A stretch of DNA of 36,124 nucleotides from assembly GCA_963763495.1 (NCBI GenBank), contig CAVXOY010000002.1, forward strand, positions 1 to 36,124. Reading direction: 5' to 3'. The stretch is from DAOUEO01 sp963763495 (GTDB lineage: Bacteria > Chloroflexota > Dehalococcoidia > DSTF01 > JALHUB01). The notes under the pieces were generated by a model. It had not been told where the DNA came from. It saw nothing but the letters and a program-made list of their open reading frames with translations, and made no database searches. This document shows positions 1 through 9,764 of the stretch, in pieces; the first letter of the stretch is position 1, and every line of letters starts with the position of its first letter. Both the position numbers and the translations under genes were made by a program.

Positions 1-1
1 G

Positions 2-1908
2 GTCGCGGGAGCTCCATTCCATCTGAAGTACATCTCATTAGACGGCGACTCGGTCGGAAGTCGGGACAATCAAATCCAGGTGGCAGGGCTCTGCCCTCTA
101 CCACCCACCGCGACGCCAACCAGCACGTTCACGCCAACTGCCACCAACACGGCAACACGGACACCGACGAACACCGCCACATCTACGCCGACACCCACCA
201 GCACCTTCACACCCACGCCGACGAAGACCTACACACCCACGCCGACCAACACGTTCACACCGACACCGACAAACACCTACACGCCCACGCCGACGAAGAC
301 CTACACACCCACGCCCACCAACACGTTCACGCCGACGCCGACTAACACCTACACACCCACGCCGCTTCCGCCGACACCGACGTTCACGCCGACGCCGACC
401 AACACCTACACACCCACGCCGACACCGACACTACGTTCACGCCGACACCGACTAACACCTACACACCTACGCCGACTTCCGCCGACACCGACGTTCACAC
501 CGACACCCACCAACACCTACACACCCACGCCGACTTCCGACCGACACCGACGTTCACACCGACACCGACCAACACCTACACACCCACGCCGACTATACAC
601 GCCGACACCGACGTTCACGCCGACACCGACCAACACCTACACACCTACGCCACCCGACCGACACGACGTTCACACCGACACCCACCAACACCTACACACC
701 CACGCCACTTCCGCCGACACCGACGTTCACACCGACACCCACCAACACCTACACACCCACGCCGACCAATACGTTCACGCCGACACCCACCAACACCTAC
801 ACACCGACGCCACTTCACGCCGACGCCGACGTTCACGCCGACACCCACCAACACCTACACACCCACGCCGACGCCACTTCCGCCGACGCCGACCCTCACG
901 CCTACGCCGACCGGAACGTTCACACCACCTCCTACCGACACGCCTGTGCCGCCAACGCCGACCCCCGTCTCGACGCCGACGCCGACGCGAACGCCTTCGC
1001 CGACGGCCACTTCTACGCCGGCGACGCCCGACCCGACGGCAACACCATCAGGAACGCCTACACCAACCCCAGAGGGCGTCAGGATGGAGAAGGACGCCAA
1101 CGTCCTCGAACCCGGCGTCCAGACCACCAACAACCTCTGGATCATGGCCGGCGGCTGCATCAATCCCGAAGAGGGCAAGGGCTGCCTGGTAATCGAAAAG
1201 TGGGTCTTTAACGCCTACGACTCCGACTCACCCAATGACCTCGACACGGAACCCGAAGGCCTCGGCGCTTGGGAAGAGCGGATTGCCTACGAGCACAAGA
1301 TCCTCGGCGTCACCCCTGTCCCCGATGTCACCTGGATCGAGAGCGGCGGCCGTGTCGCCAACTGCACCGCCACCGTCCTCACTGAGAACTGGATACTCTC
1401 CAGTTGCGTCACCAAGGACGACCCGGCCGTGCCCGGAATCCAGCCCGGCCCCAACGGCGACGGCATCATCGAAAAGATCTACATCGTCCCCAAGGTCAGC
1501 GACCTCATCTACCGTGACCTGTTCCGGCCCACCAAGGACAACGGCGTCGTCACCGACATCATCGACGAGAACTGTGAGGTCACCGACACCCTGGCCGAGG
1601 CGATCCCCGGTACTCTCCCCGGCGGCCTCACCCAGACCTGCGGCGACGTCCACATAACCGTCCGCATGCTCCAGGGTGACCTCGACATCGACTGCGACGT
1701 CGATGTGGTGGACGAGCAGCGCATGGCCTTCCGCTACGGCAGCTCCCTCGGCCTCCAGCTCTACGACCAGTGGTACGACCTGGAGCCCAAGTACACTGAC
1801 GGCGATATCGATATCAAGGACATCCAGTTCATATTCGGCCGCCATAACAGCACCTGCCAGGCGCCGATACCGGACGACCAGTCCCTGCCTGTCCCGCCGC
1901 CACAGTAG
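2..1908 (+). CDS. secreted repeat-linker protein with C-terminal dockerin-like module (5' truncated, frame-shifted)
   Basis: The frame is open from base 2, so the gene begins upstream of the window. The first ~30 codons resemble the end of a beta-rich extracellular domain. A Thr/Pro linker follows (TPTPTNTYTPTPT type, about 107-1075). Next comes a ~200-residue globular part with a few cysteines (ANCTATVL, SSCVTKDD, ENCEVTD, TCGDVHI). The C-terminus at about 1675-1860 has two EF-hand-like Asp-rich segments (DLDIDCDVDVVDEQ and DGDIDIKDIQ), typical of dockerin-like modules, before TAG at 1906. Similar architectures are common in Chloroflexota surface proteins; the ligand is unknown. The TPTP reading changes phase near 430, 478, 538, 597 and 652, so the sequence as given does not encode one continuous chain. 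The last part, from about 655, is open in frame 1. The family assignment is good; the full length and N-terminus are unknown. Confidence 0.75.
190..900 (+). repeat. imperfect tandem repeats encoding a Thr/Pro linker
   Basis: The DNA repeats a unit of about 57-60 bases coding for TPTFTPTPTNTYTPTP-like sequence. The landmark TTCAC recurs at 494, 553, 614, 669, 726, 774 and 832, giving spacings of 59, 61, 55, 57, 48 and 58. Several spacings are not multiples of three, which explains the reading-frame changes. Such arrays are prone to replication slippage and also to assembly collapse or sequencing indels. Confidence 0.9.
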
Positions 1909-2195
1909 CCCACGCCAGGCGTTCTCTCTCCCTTCCCAACGGTCGAGACCCCAACATCGCTCTGCGCCCAAACGGGCCTTGCCCCTCCCGTGAAGGCGAA
2001 GGCCGGCGACGACGGTCTCTATATCCTCAGCGGGGAATCCGCCGCCATGCGAAGTGCCCCAACGGCCCTCCCCTTTCGCGTTTCTGGAGAGGTCAGCGCA
2101 TCAGAAGAGCCGGCGGGAAAGTGGGGTCTTGCAGCGAGAGCTGGGAATTGAGGCGAAGCGAGAGATCTCAGGGATCGCTCGACCACGTCTGATGG

Positions 2196-3047
2196 TCAGG
2201 GCTCTCTCGCCCTCACGAAGAGCAGCGGGCAGGGCGACTGCTCCAGGAGCATGTGTACGACCTTCGCCCGCCCCTCAGAGATCCTCCCGCTCCAGGCGGC
2301 AACGATCAGGTCACAATCAGCTTCAGTCGCAAAACCTATGATCTCTCGGTCGGGCTCCCCGAACCGGAGCGCAACGGATGTCATGACCTCCTGGGAACGG
2401 CGAGCCACCGCAAAACTACTGCGCACGAACTCCTCCTGCCAGACTTCCAGCTGATAGGAGGACTGATCGGAGTACGTCAGCAGCGAGGACGCCGCACCTA
2501 CTTCCGGCCGGTCGTTTATGACGTGTAGCATAAAGAGCCGCGCGTTGGCCTGCTGCGCCAGTGCGCTGCCCACCCTTACCGACCAGATGGCCTCAGCGCT
2601 GCCATCGAGGGGAACGCAGACCCGGCGCAGGTGCCGCAGGCGTCGCGCTTGGGCCTTCAAGTTGAGGGCGGAGCGCACGACCAGCACGGGACAGGGCGGG
2701 TCCTGCAATACCTGAAGGGTAACGTGCCCCGCCAGAGACCTCATATCGCCGGTCCGCCCATGCGACGACATGAGTATGACATCCGCCTCGATGTCACGTG
2801 CGACGCGGCAGATGCCCTCGGCCGGCTCCCCTACGGTGTTGAGCAACGTGACGCGGGGCAGCCACTCCTTGGGCACACTAAGAGCCTCTGCCACCTGCTC
2901 CTCCCCCAGGGGCTCGGCAGAGACCAGCAGGACCGCGATATCATCTCCCCTAAGGTAGGCTACCGCCTGCGCCACCTCCAGCGGCTGCGAGGCATCGAGC
3001 GAACCGTCCAGTGGGACAAGCAAGGGGGCCTTTCTCTCTTCAGTCAT
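2196..3047 (-). CDS. tandem-domain universal stress protein (UspA family)
   Basis: About 283 residues forming two consecutive Usp domains. The first (about residues 5-125) starts PLLVPLDGSLDASQP and contains SSHGRTGD. The second (about 140-280) starts RVCVPLDGSAEAIWS and ends CPLLFVRARE. Usp proteins are cytoplasmic alpha/beta proteins, many of which bind ATP. The first domain keeps the GRTG part of the nucleotide motif, while the second has SGRISEGRAK and looks degenerate, so ATP binding there is doubtful. The ATG at 3047 is preferred over a longer frame because GAGGG precedes it and homology starts there. The start overlaps the last 8 bases of the upstream GH65 gene, indicating one transcript with translational coupling. 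A role linking stress response to storage-sugar turnover is inference from that pairing. Confidence 0.88.
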   Translation of the reverse strand: MTEERKAPLLVPLDGSLDASQPLEVAQAVAYLRGDDIAVLLVSAEPLGEEQVAEALSVPKEWLPRVTLLNTVGEPAEGICRVARDIEADVILMSSHGRTGDMRSLAGHVTLQVLQDPPCPVLVVRSALNLKAQARRLRHLRRVCVPLDGSAEAIWSVRVGSALAQQANARLFMLHVINDRPEVGAASSLLTYSDQSSYQLEVWQEEFVRSSFAVARRSQEVMTSVALRFGEPDREIIGFATEADCDLIVAAWSGRISEGRAKVVHMLLEQSPCPLLFVRAREP

Positions 3048-5295
3048 CGGCGTCACCCTCCCCTCCTCTGGCCGACCAGTAAGTAGCGGCTGAGTCGAAC
3101 TGGAAGGGCTCGTAGCGCCCCGGCTTGACGACACGCCGCTCTTGGTTCACGCGGATTTCACAAGGCGGGCCCTTGACTTTGATGTCAACGGTCTGCCTAT
3201 CGCTGATCCGAACGTCGACACGACGCCCCCGCCAACCTACCGCGAACGATAGCCCTCGCACTGAGGCGGGCAAGAAGGGGTCGAACTCCAGCCGTTCCGC
3301 CGAGAACTTCAACCCGCCCAGCCCGAACACCACGGCCTGCCACAGACCGCCGAGGGCGCCGGTATGCACACCGCTCGCCGCCCGCCGGTAAGAATCGCCG
3401 AGATCGATGTCAATCGTCTGGTCCAGGTACGCCTGACAGAGAGCGTCATCTCTCAGCCAGGCGGCGAGCAACGCGTGAACGGGCGGGCTCAACGAGCTTG
3501 TGTGCGCCGTCAGCGGCTCATAGTAGGCCATGTTCCGTCGCGCGGCGGCCTCGCTCCACATCTCCGGCGCCAGACACAACGCCATCAGCACGTCCGCCTG
3601 CTTTACGACACGCATGCGTTGCACCGCCTCGTGGCCGACAGCGATATCAAGAGGGATTCCCGCCCGCCGGTACGACGCAACATCGACCTCCTCCAGACCG
3701 AAGAAGCCGTCAAACTGCTCCACGACCTCGTCTTCCTGGAACGAGCTGCGGCAGATGCTCTCCGCCACCTGCCGCCACTCGTGGGGTTCGCCAAGCTTGA
3801 TACCCAGCCGCCGCAGAAGGGCTTTGGCGCCCTCGGGGTTCTTTCGTTCCATCTCCTTCACGTAGGCCCAGGCCTGCATCAGCGTCCAGCGTGCCATTGC
3901 GTTCGTGTAGGCGTTGTTGTCCACACTCTCATGGTATTCGTTCGGCCCGATGACCCGCCGGATGGAGCAGCATCCCTGATCCGCGGGCGACACCCGGCTG
4001 CACCAGAAGCGGGCGCACTCAAACAAGATCTCCGCTCCATACCGGAGCATGAAGGCGTCATCCCCTGTCGCCCTCCAATACTGAATCACGGCGTAAGGGA
4101 CATCGGCCGAGATGTGGTTCTCTTGCTCGCCGTTGAGTATGCGAACAGCGGAACCGTTGGGGAGGAACACGTATTCGGGGGTCCGTTCCTCACCGGTGTC
4201 CGTCGACTCCCAGGCATAGAGCGCACCCTCATACCCATAGGACCGCGCTCGATGCCGGGCGGCATTGAGCGTGCGGTGGCGATACAAAAGGCAGGCACGC
4301 GCCGCTCTCGGCCACACGAGCGAGAGGAACGGGAGAATGAATATCTCCGTATCCCAGAAGATGTGGCCGTGATAGCCACTGCCGGAGAGGTTACGAGGTC
4401 CAATCGACGCCCGGCCTTCGCTCACAGCGGCCGAAGAGATCAGGTGATAGGCGGCAAAGCGTACCGCCTGTTCCAGACGGGGGTTGCCGTCGACCTGCAA
4501 ATCCGCAACCTTCCACCGCTCCTTCCACGTCCGCTTGTGGTCAACGAAAAGCCTCTCGAATCTACACTCCTCTTTCTCCTCGTTGCCGTCCGATCCCATT
4601 ATGCGGCTCACCGAGTTCATTGTGAGCGGCCTGCCGGGCTCGACTAGGGCTGTTATCGACCCATCCACGATATTGGTCTGGCCGGCATGAACGAGCGCCA
4701 TAGCCCTGAGGAGTTGTGGCGTGCGCGCATCCCTTGCTACCAGCATCTGGGTCTCATGATCCCGTCTCCCGCTCGTCAGGACGGCGCCTCGCGGCAACGA
4801 CAGCACCACCTTGACCGGCGCGTCTCCCTCCTCCAAGGCGAGGCGAAGTTGATAGAAGTAGCACTCCTTCTGGGTCGCGGATGCCGCTCGAAGAGACTCC
4901 CAGCGCCAGGAACGCCCTTCCCCATCAACGAAAGACCAGGTGCGCATCGACGTACCGCGGCGAAGGTCGATCTGCCGAACGTGCTCGACGGTACGCACGC
5001 TCGACATCTGGAGAGGCCGGCCGTCTACCGTCACTTCGAAGGATGACGGATCGGGCAGCTCGAGCAGCGTCTGTTGCGCCGGCGACTTAGTGGGCACATA
5101 GACGCCGGCAACAACGACCATGGGATTCGACGCGGGGTTCCCCTCCTCCAAGGCGGCGCGGACACCAAAGTAGCCGTTGGAAACCGACAGCACCGCCTCA
5201 GCGCCACGTTCCGTGAGAGGGTCGAATCCCTCAACAACGACCGCCCACGTCGTCTCTCCGGCAGCTCTCAGTTCGTGCGAAACTTCAGCAGTCAC
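3040..5295 (-). CDS. glycoside hydrolase family 65 protein (disaccharide phosphorylase-like)
   Basis: 751 residues, the normal length for GH65. Three parts are visible: an N-terminal beta-sandwich (about 1-255), an (alpha/alpha)6 barrel (about 310-680) and a small C-terminal beta domain (about 690-740). The catalytic acid lies in GPNEYHE (Glu453). Substrate-site residues fall in FWDTEIF (W314, D315) and VVKQADVLMAL. The TAHTSSLS segment occupies the position where family phosphorylases bind phosphate. GH65 enzymes mostly phosphorolyse alpha-glucosides such as maltose, trehalose or kojibiose into glucose plus beta-glucose 1-phosphate; specificity cannot be read here. There is no signal peptide, so it is probably cytoplasmic. 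The start is a GTG preceded by GGAAG. No beta-phosphoglucomutase gene is adjacent, although one often accompanies GH65; a universal stress protein gene overlaps its 3' end instead. Confidence 0.92.
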   Translation of the reverse strand: MTAEVSHELRAAGETTWAVVVEGFDPLTERGAEAVLSVSNGYFGVRAALEEGNPASNPMVVVAGVYVPTKSPAQQTLLELPDPSSFEVTVDGRPLQMSSVRTVEHVRQIDLRRGTSMRTWSFVDGEGRSWRWESLRAASATQKECYFYQLRLALEEGDAPVKVVLSLPRGAVLTSGRRDHETQMLVARDARTPQLLRAMALVHAGQTNIVDGSITALVEPGRPLTMNSVSRIMGSDGNEEKEECRFERLFVDHKRTWKERWKVADLQVDGNPRLEQAVRFAAYHLISSAAVSEGRASIGPRNLSGSGYHGHIFWDTEIFILPFLSLVWPRAARACLLYRHRTLNAARHRARSYGYEGALYAWESTDTGEERTPEYVFLPNGSAVRILNGEQENHISADVPYAVIQYWRATGDDAFMLRYGAEILFECARFWCSRVSPADQGCCSIRRVIGPNEYHESVDNNAYTNAMARWTLMQAWAYVKEMERKNPEGAKALLRRLGIKLGEPHEWRQVAESICRSSFQEDEVVEQFDGFFGLEEVDVASYRRAGIPLDIAVGHEAVQRMRVVKQADVLMALCLAPEMWSEAAARRNMAYYEPLTAHTSSLSPPVHALLAAWLRDDALCQAYLDQTIDIDLGDSYRRAASGVHTGALGGLWQAVVFGLGGLKFSAERLEFDPFLPASVRGLSFAVGWRGRRVDVRISDRQTVDIKVKGPPCEIRVNQERRVVKPGRYEPFQFDSAATYWSARGGEGDADD

Positions 5296-5390
5296 CTTGC
5301 TTCCATTCTAGCAGCCACAGGCACCACACGAGCGGCGCCGATGTTTCCACAAAGGGCTCATCTTCCTCATCTAGCTCATTATCGGCAGGC

Positions 5391-5419
5391 ATTCTCGACA
5401 CCGTCTTTCAGCCTGTCAA
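5391..5419 (-). promoter_or_regulatory. candidate sigma-70-type promoter for the GH65-usp operon
   Basis: On the minus strand TTGACA (5414-5419) is followed after exactly 17 bases by GAGAAT (5391-5396). This would give a leader of about 90 bases before the GH65 start. A second possible signal, an extended -10 TGCTAGAAT, lies just before the GTG at 5305-5313. Confidence 0.45.
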
Positions 5420-5428
5420 GGCAGAATT

Positions 5429-6395
5429 TCAGTACAGCGGACAGTTGCTACAGCCGCCGCCCAGCGCAGACGCTTTCATCAGCCAGCCGCCGTCCGCGAA
5501 GCCCGCCTCTGCCGTCGGACACAGCAGCGAGGCGTCTCCAGAACGCCCGACCGTGTAATGGAGATGCGGCGCCTCACTGTAGCCGCTGTCACCGCTGAAG
5601 CCGATAACATCGCCGGAATTCACCGCCCACTGCGCTATCGCTGTCGACACGCGGAAGTCCCGCAATGGAGCGAATACACCGGCATAGTCATAGTCGGGCG
5701 AATAGCCGGAGAGGAATACACTCGCCGGAAGAGGCGCGACTGTCCGGGCAACGTCCAGATGCGCGTACTCAGTGACATAGCCCTCGTTCTCGACGCGGAC
5801 AAAGACGCCCTTGCCACCGCCGGGACCGGGGAAGGGCGACAGAGGCGCGCGCGTCCGGTCGGGGTTGCCGATGTAAGGTTCGCGGGCAACGCCGTAGTAG
5901 TCGAAGGCGTTGGTGACGGTGACGACGTAGAGCGTCGCCGTGCCCGCCATCGTCGCCCGGATGGGGGTGCCTACCGGCACGTACCAGTCGACTGCCGGCT
6001 GGCCCTCATACTCGACGTGGACGCGGCAATCCCAGCCGGAGCGGTTCGCCCGCTCAGGGTCATCTGAGGGCTGATCATCGCGGCTATAGGCCATTGCCTC
6101 CGGCCCAGCGCCCCACTGGATCGCGCGGCTGCCGGCTGTTCCCATCACCAGCCCAAGCTTCTGAGCGGGAGCGATGGGGAAGCCGACCGGCTCCTCCCCC
6201 AGGTTGGACGGAGTAGGCGACAGAGTCGGGAGTCAGAACGGCAGTAGGTGGTATCGTCGTCGAAGTCGGCAGTAGACCGGCTGTTCCTGCGGGCGTCAAA
6301 CCGCTGGCAGGGCCGTCGTCGCCGCCAGAACAACCGCACAACGTAAGAGCCAACAGCAGAGGTCCGGCGGCTACGTGGAGAATCTTCGGCACCAT
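5429..6395 (-). CDS. M23-family (LytM-like) peptidase lipoprotein, one frameshift
   Basis: The N-terminus (ATG at 6395) has a hydrophobic signal with a lipobox ending LALTLCGC, followed by a Ser/Thr/Pro-rich spacer. This predicts a lipoprotein anchored outside the membrane. The frame changes by one base near 6206-6215. After that the protein continues (GFPIAPAQKLGLVMGTAG) into an M23-type domain with AVDWYVPVGTPI, a YAHLD segment and the HLHY motif. M23 enzymes are zinc endopeptidases that cut peptidoglycan cross-links. The family's first zinc ligand, His in HxxxD, is Gln here (QPAVD), while the HxH pair is intact. The protein could therefore be an inactive, binding-only member, or the CAG codon could be a sequencing error for CAC/CAT. 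It stands alone, divergent from the next gene. Confidence 0.78.
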
Positions 6396-6416
6396 TGCGC
6401 CCCCAACTCTCTACCC

Positions 6417-6440
6417 GGGGAAAGGATCACTCCTTTCCCC
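6417..6440. promoter_or_regulatory. perfect inverted repeat in a divergent intergenic region
   Basis: Arms GGGGAAAGGA and TCCTTTCCCC are perfectly complementary over 10 bp and separated by 4 bases (TCAC). The element lies 21 bases upstream of the lipoprotein start, between divergent genes. It could be an operator or a leader hairpin. There is no U-tract on either side that would make it a terminator. Confidence 0.5.
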
Positions 6441-6528
6441 AAAGAATACCACTTCCAGCGAGTTTCCAGCAGGGAAAAGGGGGTAGTGAAAAGGATTCAC
6501 ACGTCCGAATATCTATCCAGAGGATGAT

Positions 6529-6831
6529 ATGAACAGTAGAGCGCAGCGCCGAGCCAGAACCGTCGCACCTATCCGCCTAGCCGACAGAAGGCCCATTCGG
6601 ATAGTCGACACGCCGCCCGCAAGAGAGGCTACGCGCAACTCCCTGGAGGATTTCCTAGCCGCCGTCGCCAACCGCTGGCGGGGCCACGAGGCCGAGATCG
6701 CTATCCTGGGGACGGCAACGCTTATCATCGCTATCGCCGCCGTCGCTGCCGGGGCCGACGTTCTCTTCACCATCCTCATCTCGCTGGTCGCCGTGATCAC
6801 CATCTGGTCTCCCTGGCACCAACCCAAGTAG
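6529..6831 (+). CDS. small predicted membrane protein
   Basis: 100 residues, not recognised. The first ~55 are basic and polar (rich in Arg, with EDFLAAVANRWRG). A strongly hydrophobic stretch follows at about 57-92 (AEIAILGTATLIIAIAAV and VLFTILISLVAVITIW), enough for one long or two short membrane spans. The protein ends WSPWHQPK. An AGAGG sequence sits just before the ATG. The arrangement suggests a cytoplasmic basic tail with a membrane hairpin. No function is proposed. Overlapping minus-strand frames of similar length lack any domain signal. Confidence 0.55.
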   Translation: MNSRAQRRARTVAPIRLADRRPIRIVDTPPAREATRNSLEDFLAAVANRWRGHEAEIAILGTATLIIAIAAVAAGADVLFTILISLVAVITIWSPWHQPK

Positions 6832-6900
6832 CGCGACCGAGCCCTCAACGCCCTCGACGATCTCCACCGCAGTTGACCTCGCCCAGTCGCCTGTAGCTCC

Positions 6901-6915
6901 TGTTCCCTAGGAACA
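6901..6915. promoter_or_regulatory. 15-bp palindrome upstream of the DUF362 gene
   Basis: TGTTCC and GGAACA are perfect inverted half-sites around a 3-base centre (CTA), ending 17 bases before the ATG at 6933. Size and symmetry suit a dimeric repressor site, but no cognate regulator is present in the window. Confidence 0.35.
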
Positions 6916-6932
6916 CCCATGAGGCAAGCCCG

Positions 6933-8060
6933 ATGCCCAGGCTGACACGACGAGATTTCTTGAGGCTGGGGGCCGGGCAGCGATCGCCGCCGGCGCACCA
7001 GCGATCTTGACCGGCTGCAAAGACGATCAAACATCGACTGAGCCAACCGCCAAAGTCGCCGCCGTCCAGGGCGACGATCTCCCCACAATGACCAGAGACG
7101 CTCTAGCGGCCGTGGGCGGGATCGCGGCTATCATCCAGCCGGGGGAGACAGTCTTCATAAAGCCGAACCTGGTCACCATCGGCTGGGCGCGCTTCAATCG
7201 CAACCCCTTCCCCCTCGGCGAGTGCGCCAAGGTGGAGGTTATCACCGCCGTCACCGAAGAATGCTTGAAGGCCGGGGCCACTGAGGTCATCATCGGCGAC
7301 GCTGCCCAGATGTCCACCTTCTCCTGGGAGTACGCGACGACCCTGGACGGCGCCACGAACCTCGTCGCCGAGGCGAAGCGTCTGAGCTCAGAATACCAGG
7401 GCAAAGTCACCCTCGCCTGCCTCGACGCCGACTCGCCGGAGTGGGTGGATGTCCCTTCCCGCAGCAGCCTGGGCACGATCGCCGTCTCCAGCTTGGCTGC
7501 CCGCGCCGACCGCGTGATCTCCATCCCCGTGCTCAAGACACATCAGTGGACGCGGCTCACCGCCTCCCTCAAGAACTTCGTCGGCGTCACCCCTCTCGTC
7601 CGTTACGGCGCCAGGACTGATGGCGGAGCCGCCCGAATGAAGCTTCACACAATCCCCGAAGGGATCGAGCAGGTATTCCTCGACATAGTCGCCGCGCTCA
7701 AGCCGGACCTCGCGATAATCGACGCCTCTATTTGCGTCGAGGGCAGCGGCCCGCAGGCAGGGGGCAATCAGGGCATTACGGTCGACATGCGGGAGCGGCT
7801 GGGCTCGTGGCTGATCCTTGCGCAGCACCGACCTCGTGGCCGCTGACGCCACGGCGGCGCGCATCATCAGCCAAGACCTGTCCACGATCCCTCACCTCAA
7901 GATGGCCTACGACCAGGGGTTGGGAGAGATGCGCGAGAAGGCCATCGAGATCGTGGGTGCGCGACTCAAAGACCTGCGCGTCGATTGGGCACCGGCGAAG
8001 CCCCTCGGCGTCGAAGGCGCTCTGGGGAAGCCCACCGGACATGACGTCTACATGTGCTGA
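6933..8060 (+). CDS. Tat-exported DUF362 protein (two frameshifts)
   Basis: From ATG 6933 the frame encodes MPRLTRRDFLRLGAG, a twin-arginine signal. A one-base change near 6975 moves into AAIAAGAPAILTGCKDD, which completes the Tat signal with a lipobox-like LTGC. The body matches DUF362 (FIKPNLVTIGWARF, VIGDAAQMS, VISIPVLKTHQWTRLTASLKN, DLAIIDASICVEGSGPQ). A second one-base change near 7820 leads into LVAADATAARIISQDLSTIP and the end at 8060. DUF362 proteins are often found with 4Fe-4S domains; this one has no ferredoxin domain, and its substrate is unknown. Without the shifts it would be about 375 residues. It is likely an intact extracytoplasmic lipoprotein gene in an indel-prone assembly. 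Confidence 0.8.
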
Positions 8061-8164
8061 TGCCGGAGTAGGCGCACAAGCACCAGCCCTTCCCCCTAAC
8101 CCCTTGGTCACCGATACTGGCAAGTGCCGGCCAGGCAACGCGTCTAGGCGAAACGGGCTTGCGG

Positions 8165-8184
8165 AGACGGCTTAACCGCCGTCT
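8165..8184 (+). terminator. short hairpin between DUF362 and MFS genes
   Basis: AGACGGC and GCCGTCT form a perfect 7-bp stem around a 6-base loop, followed by only a short T run. It could end the DUF362 transcript or sit in the leader of the MFS gene, 39 bases before its start. Confidence 0.3.
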
Positions 8185-8222
8185 TTCGGCGCGCGGCTTC
8201 TGCCTTAGGGAAAGGAACGATC

Positions 8223-9684
8223 GTGAAGCGCCTGGAATACAAGTGGATCGTCGCTGTCACCTTCGCCTTCGGCATGTTCATGAGCCTGCTGGACACGACG
8301 GTCGTGAATGTCGCGATCCCCACCTTTGCCCAGGAGTTCAAAGCAGACACGACGACCGTCCAGTGGGTGGTAACGGCCTACCTCCTGAGCCTGGCCATCT
8401 TTATTCCCGTCAGCGGCTGGGCAGGCGACCGCTTCGGCACCAAGCGGACGTTCATGTTCGCGCTGGCCGTCTTCACGCTGGGGTCGCTCCTCTGCGCCTT
8501 AGCCTGGAACATCAACGCCCTGATTGCCGCCCGCGTGCTGCAGGGGGTCGGCGGCGGGATGCTCACACCCGTGGGCATGGCGATGATGTTCCGGGCGTTC
8601 GCCCCCTCTGAGCGTGCCCAGGCCGGCGCCGTCATCTCGATACCGGCAGCGGTTGCGCCGGCGACCGGCCCGGTTCTCGGCGGCTACCTGGTGGAATATC
8701 AGTCCTGGCACTGGATATTCCTCGCCAACATCCCCATCGGTATCATCGCCCTGGTTGTCGCGGGGCTCTTCTTGCGCGAGGAGAAGCAGGCAGCGCCGGG
8801 CCGCTTGGACGTGCCGGGATTCCTCCTCTCCGCTTCGGGCCTGGCGATCCTGCTTTACGCCCTGGCCGAAGCCGGCAGACGTCACCTGGATGACCCCAGG
8901 GTCGTCGTCCTTTCCCTTGTCGGCATCGCCCTGCTCGTCCTCTTCGCGGTCGTCGAGCTGCGCACGAGAGAGCCGCTTGATCGACATGCGGCTCTTCCGG
9001 GACAAGCTGTTTCGGGCGGTGAATATCATGTGGCTGCCGGGACAGGCCGCGTTCATCGGTGTGCTCTTTCTCCTGCCGCTTCTCCTCCAGGCAGAGATGG
9101 GCCTCACCCCACTCGAATCCGGCCTCACCACCTTTCCGATGGCGATCGGCGTCGGCCTCATGGCTCAGCCATCGGGGCGTATCTACCGCTTTGTGGGACC
9201 GCGCCCGTTGGTGGCCATCGGCATGACCGGCATGCTACTGACGACGGCTTCCTTCCTGCTGGTCGACCTGGAGACGAACCTGTGGTGGATCAGGCTGATC
9301 ATGTTCGCCCGCGGCTGCTCCTTCGGATTCATAATGGTCCCCGCCCAGGCCGCTGCGTACGTCACGATCCAGCCCAAGGACACGGGACGAGCAACCGCCA
9401 TAGGCAGCGCCGTGCCGCAGGTCGCCGCCAGCTTCGGCGTCGCCCTAATCGCCACTGTGTTGAGCGACCGTCTTACGCACCACGGCGCCGCCATCATAGG
9501 CACGCCCACCCGCGCCCTGCCCGCGTTCCACGACGCCTTCCTCGCCGCCTGCATCTTCCCCGTTCTGGCGTTCGTGGCCATTTTCTTTATCAGCAACAAA
9601 GCAGCGCTCGCCGCCGTCCGCCGGACTTCTCCCTCCTTCAGCGCCCTGCCCGCTTCCGATCCCCCTGGCGACAGCAGCAGCTAG
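8223..9684 (+). CDS. MFS multidrug exporter, DHA2 (EmrB/QacA) type, one frameshift
   Basis: The GTG start at 8223 follows AAGGA at good spacing. The N-terminal half shows the DHA2 hallmarks: MSLLDTTVVNVAIPT in helix 1, GWAGDRFGTKRTF (motif A loop) and AARVLQGVGGGMLTPVGMAM, then GPVLGGYLVEYQSWHWIF (motif C region). A one-base shift near 8975-8985 joins VVELRTREPL to LIDMRLFRDKLF, a typical mid-protein DHA2 junction. The second half continues with further membrane helices and GRATAIGSAVPQVAASFG, to TAG at 9684. The joined protein is about 486 residues, normal for 14-helix proton-driven drug exporters. The substrate is unknown. No TetR/MarR regulator is adjacent. Confidence 0.85.
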
Positions 9685-9764
9685 GGGAAACCTTGGCGCA
9701 TGATTCGCGTATATGAAGCAGAAGGACGCGCGGCAAATAGGGGCTTCAGGGGACAGGCGGCTAA

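Noticed and set aside
190..900. CRISPR-like or regulatory DNA repeat array
   Set aside because: Repeat units are contiguous, have no unique spacers, and encode a Thr/Pro linker in continuity with coding sequence.
645..1178. Minus-strand Val/Gly-rich open frames across the repeat
   Set aside because: These are mirror translations of the Thr/Pro repeat and have no domain or ribosome site.
1909..2195. T-box or other riboswitch in the 287-base gap between convergent genes
   Set aside because: No conserved T-box sequence or stable structured leader is visible, and neither flanking gene starts here. Nothing else supportable is seen in this gap.
3364..4647. Long plus-strand open frame (427 codons)
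   Set aside because: It lies fully antisense to the intact GH65 gene and shows no recognisable domain; long antisense frames are expected at this GC content.
6513..7088. Minus-strand open frame of 191 codons
   Set aside because: It is antisense to both the small membrane protein and the Tat signal of the DUF362 gene, and is Arg/Ser-rich without a domain.
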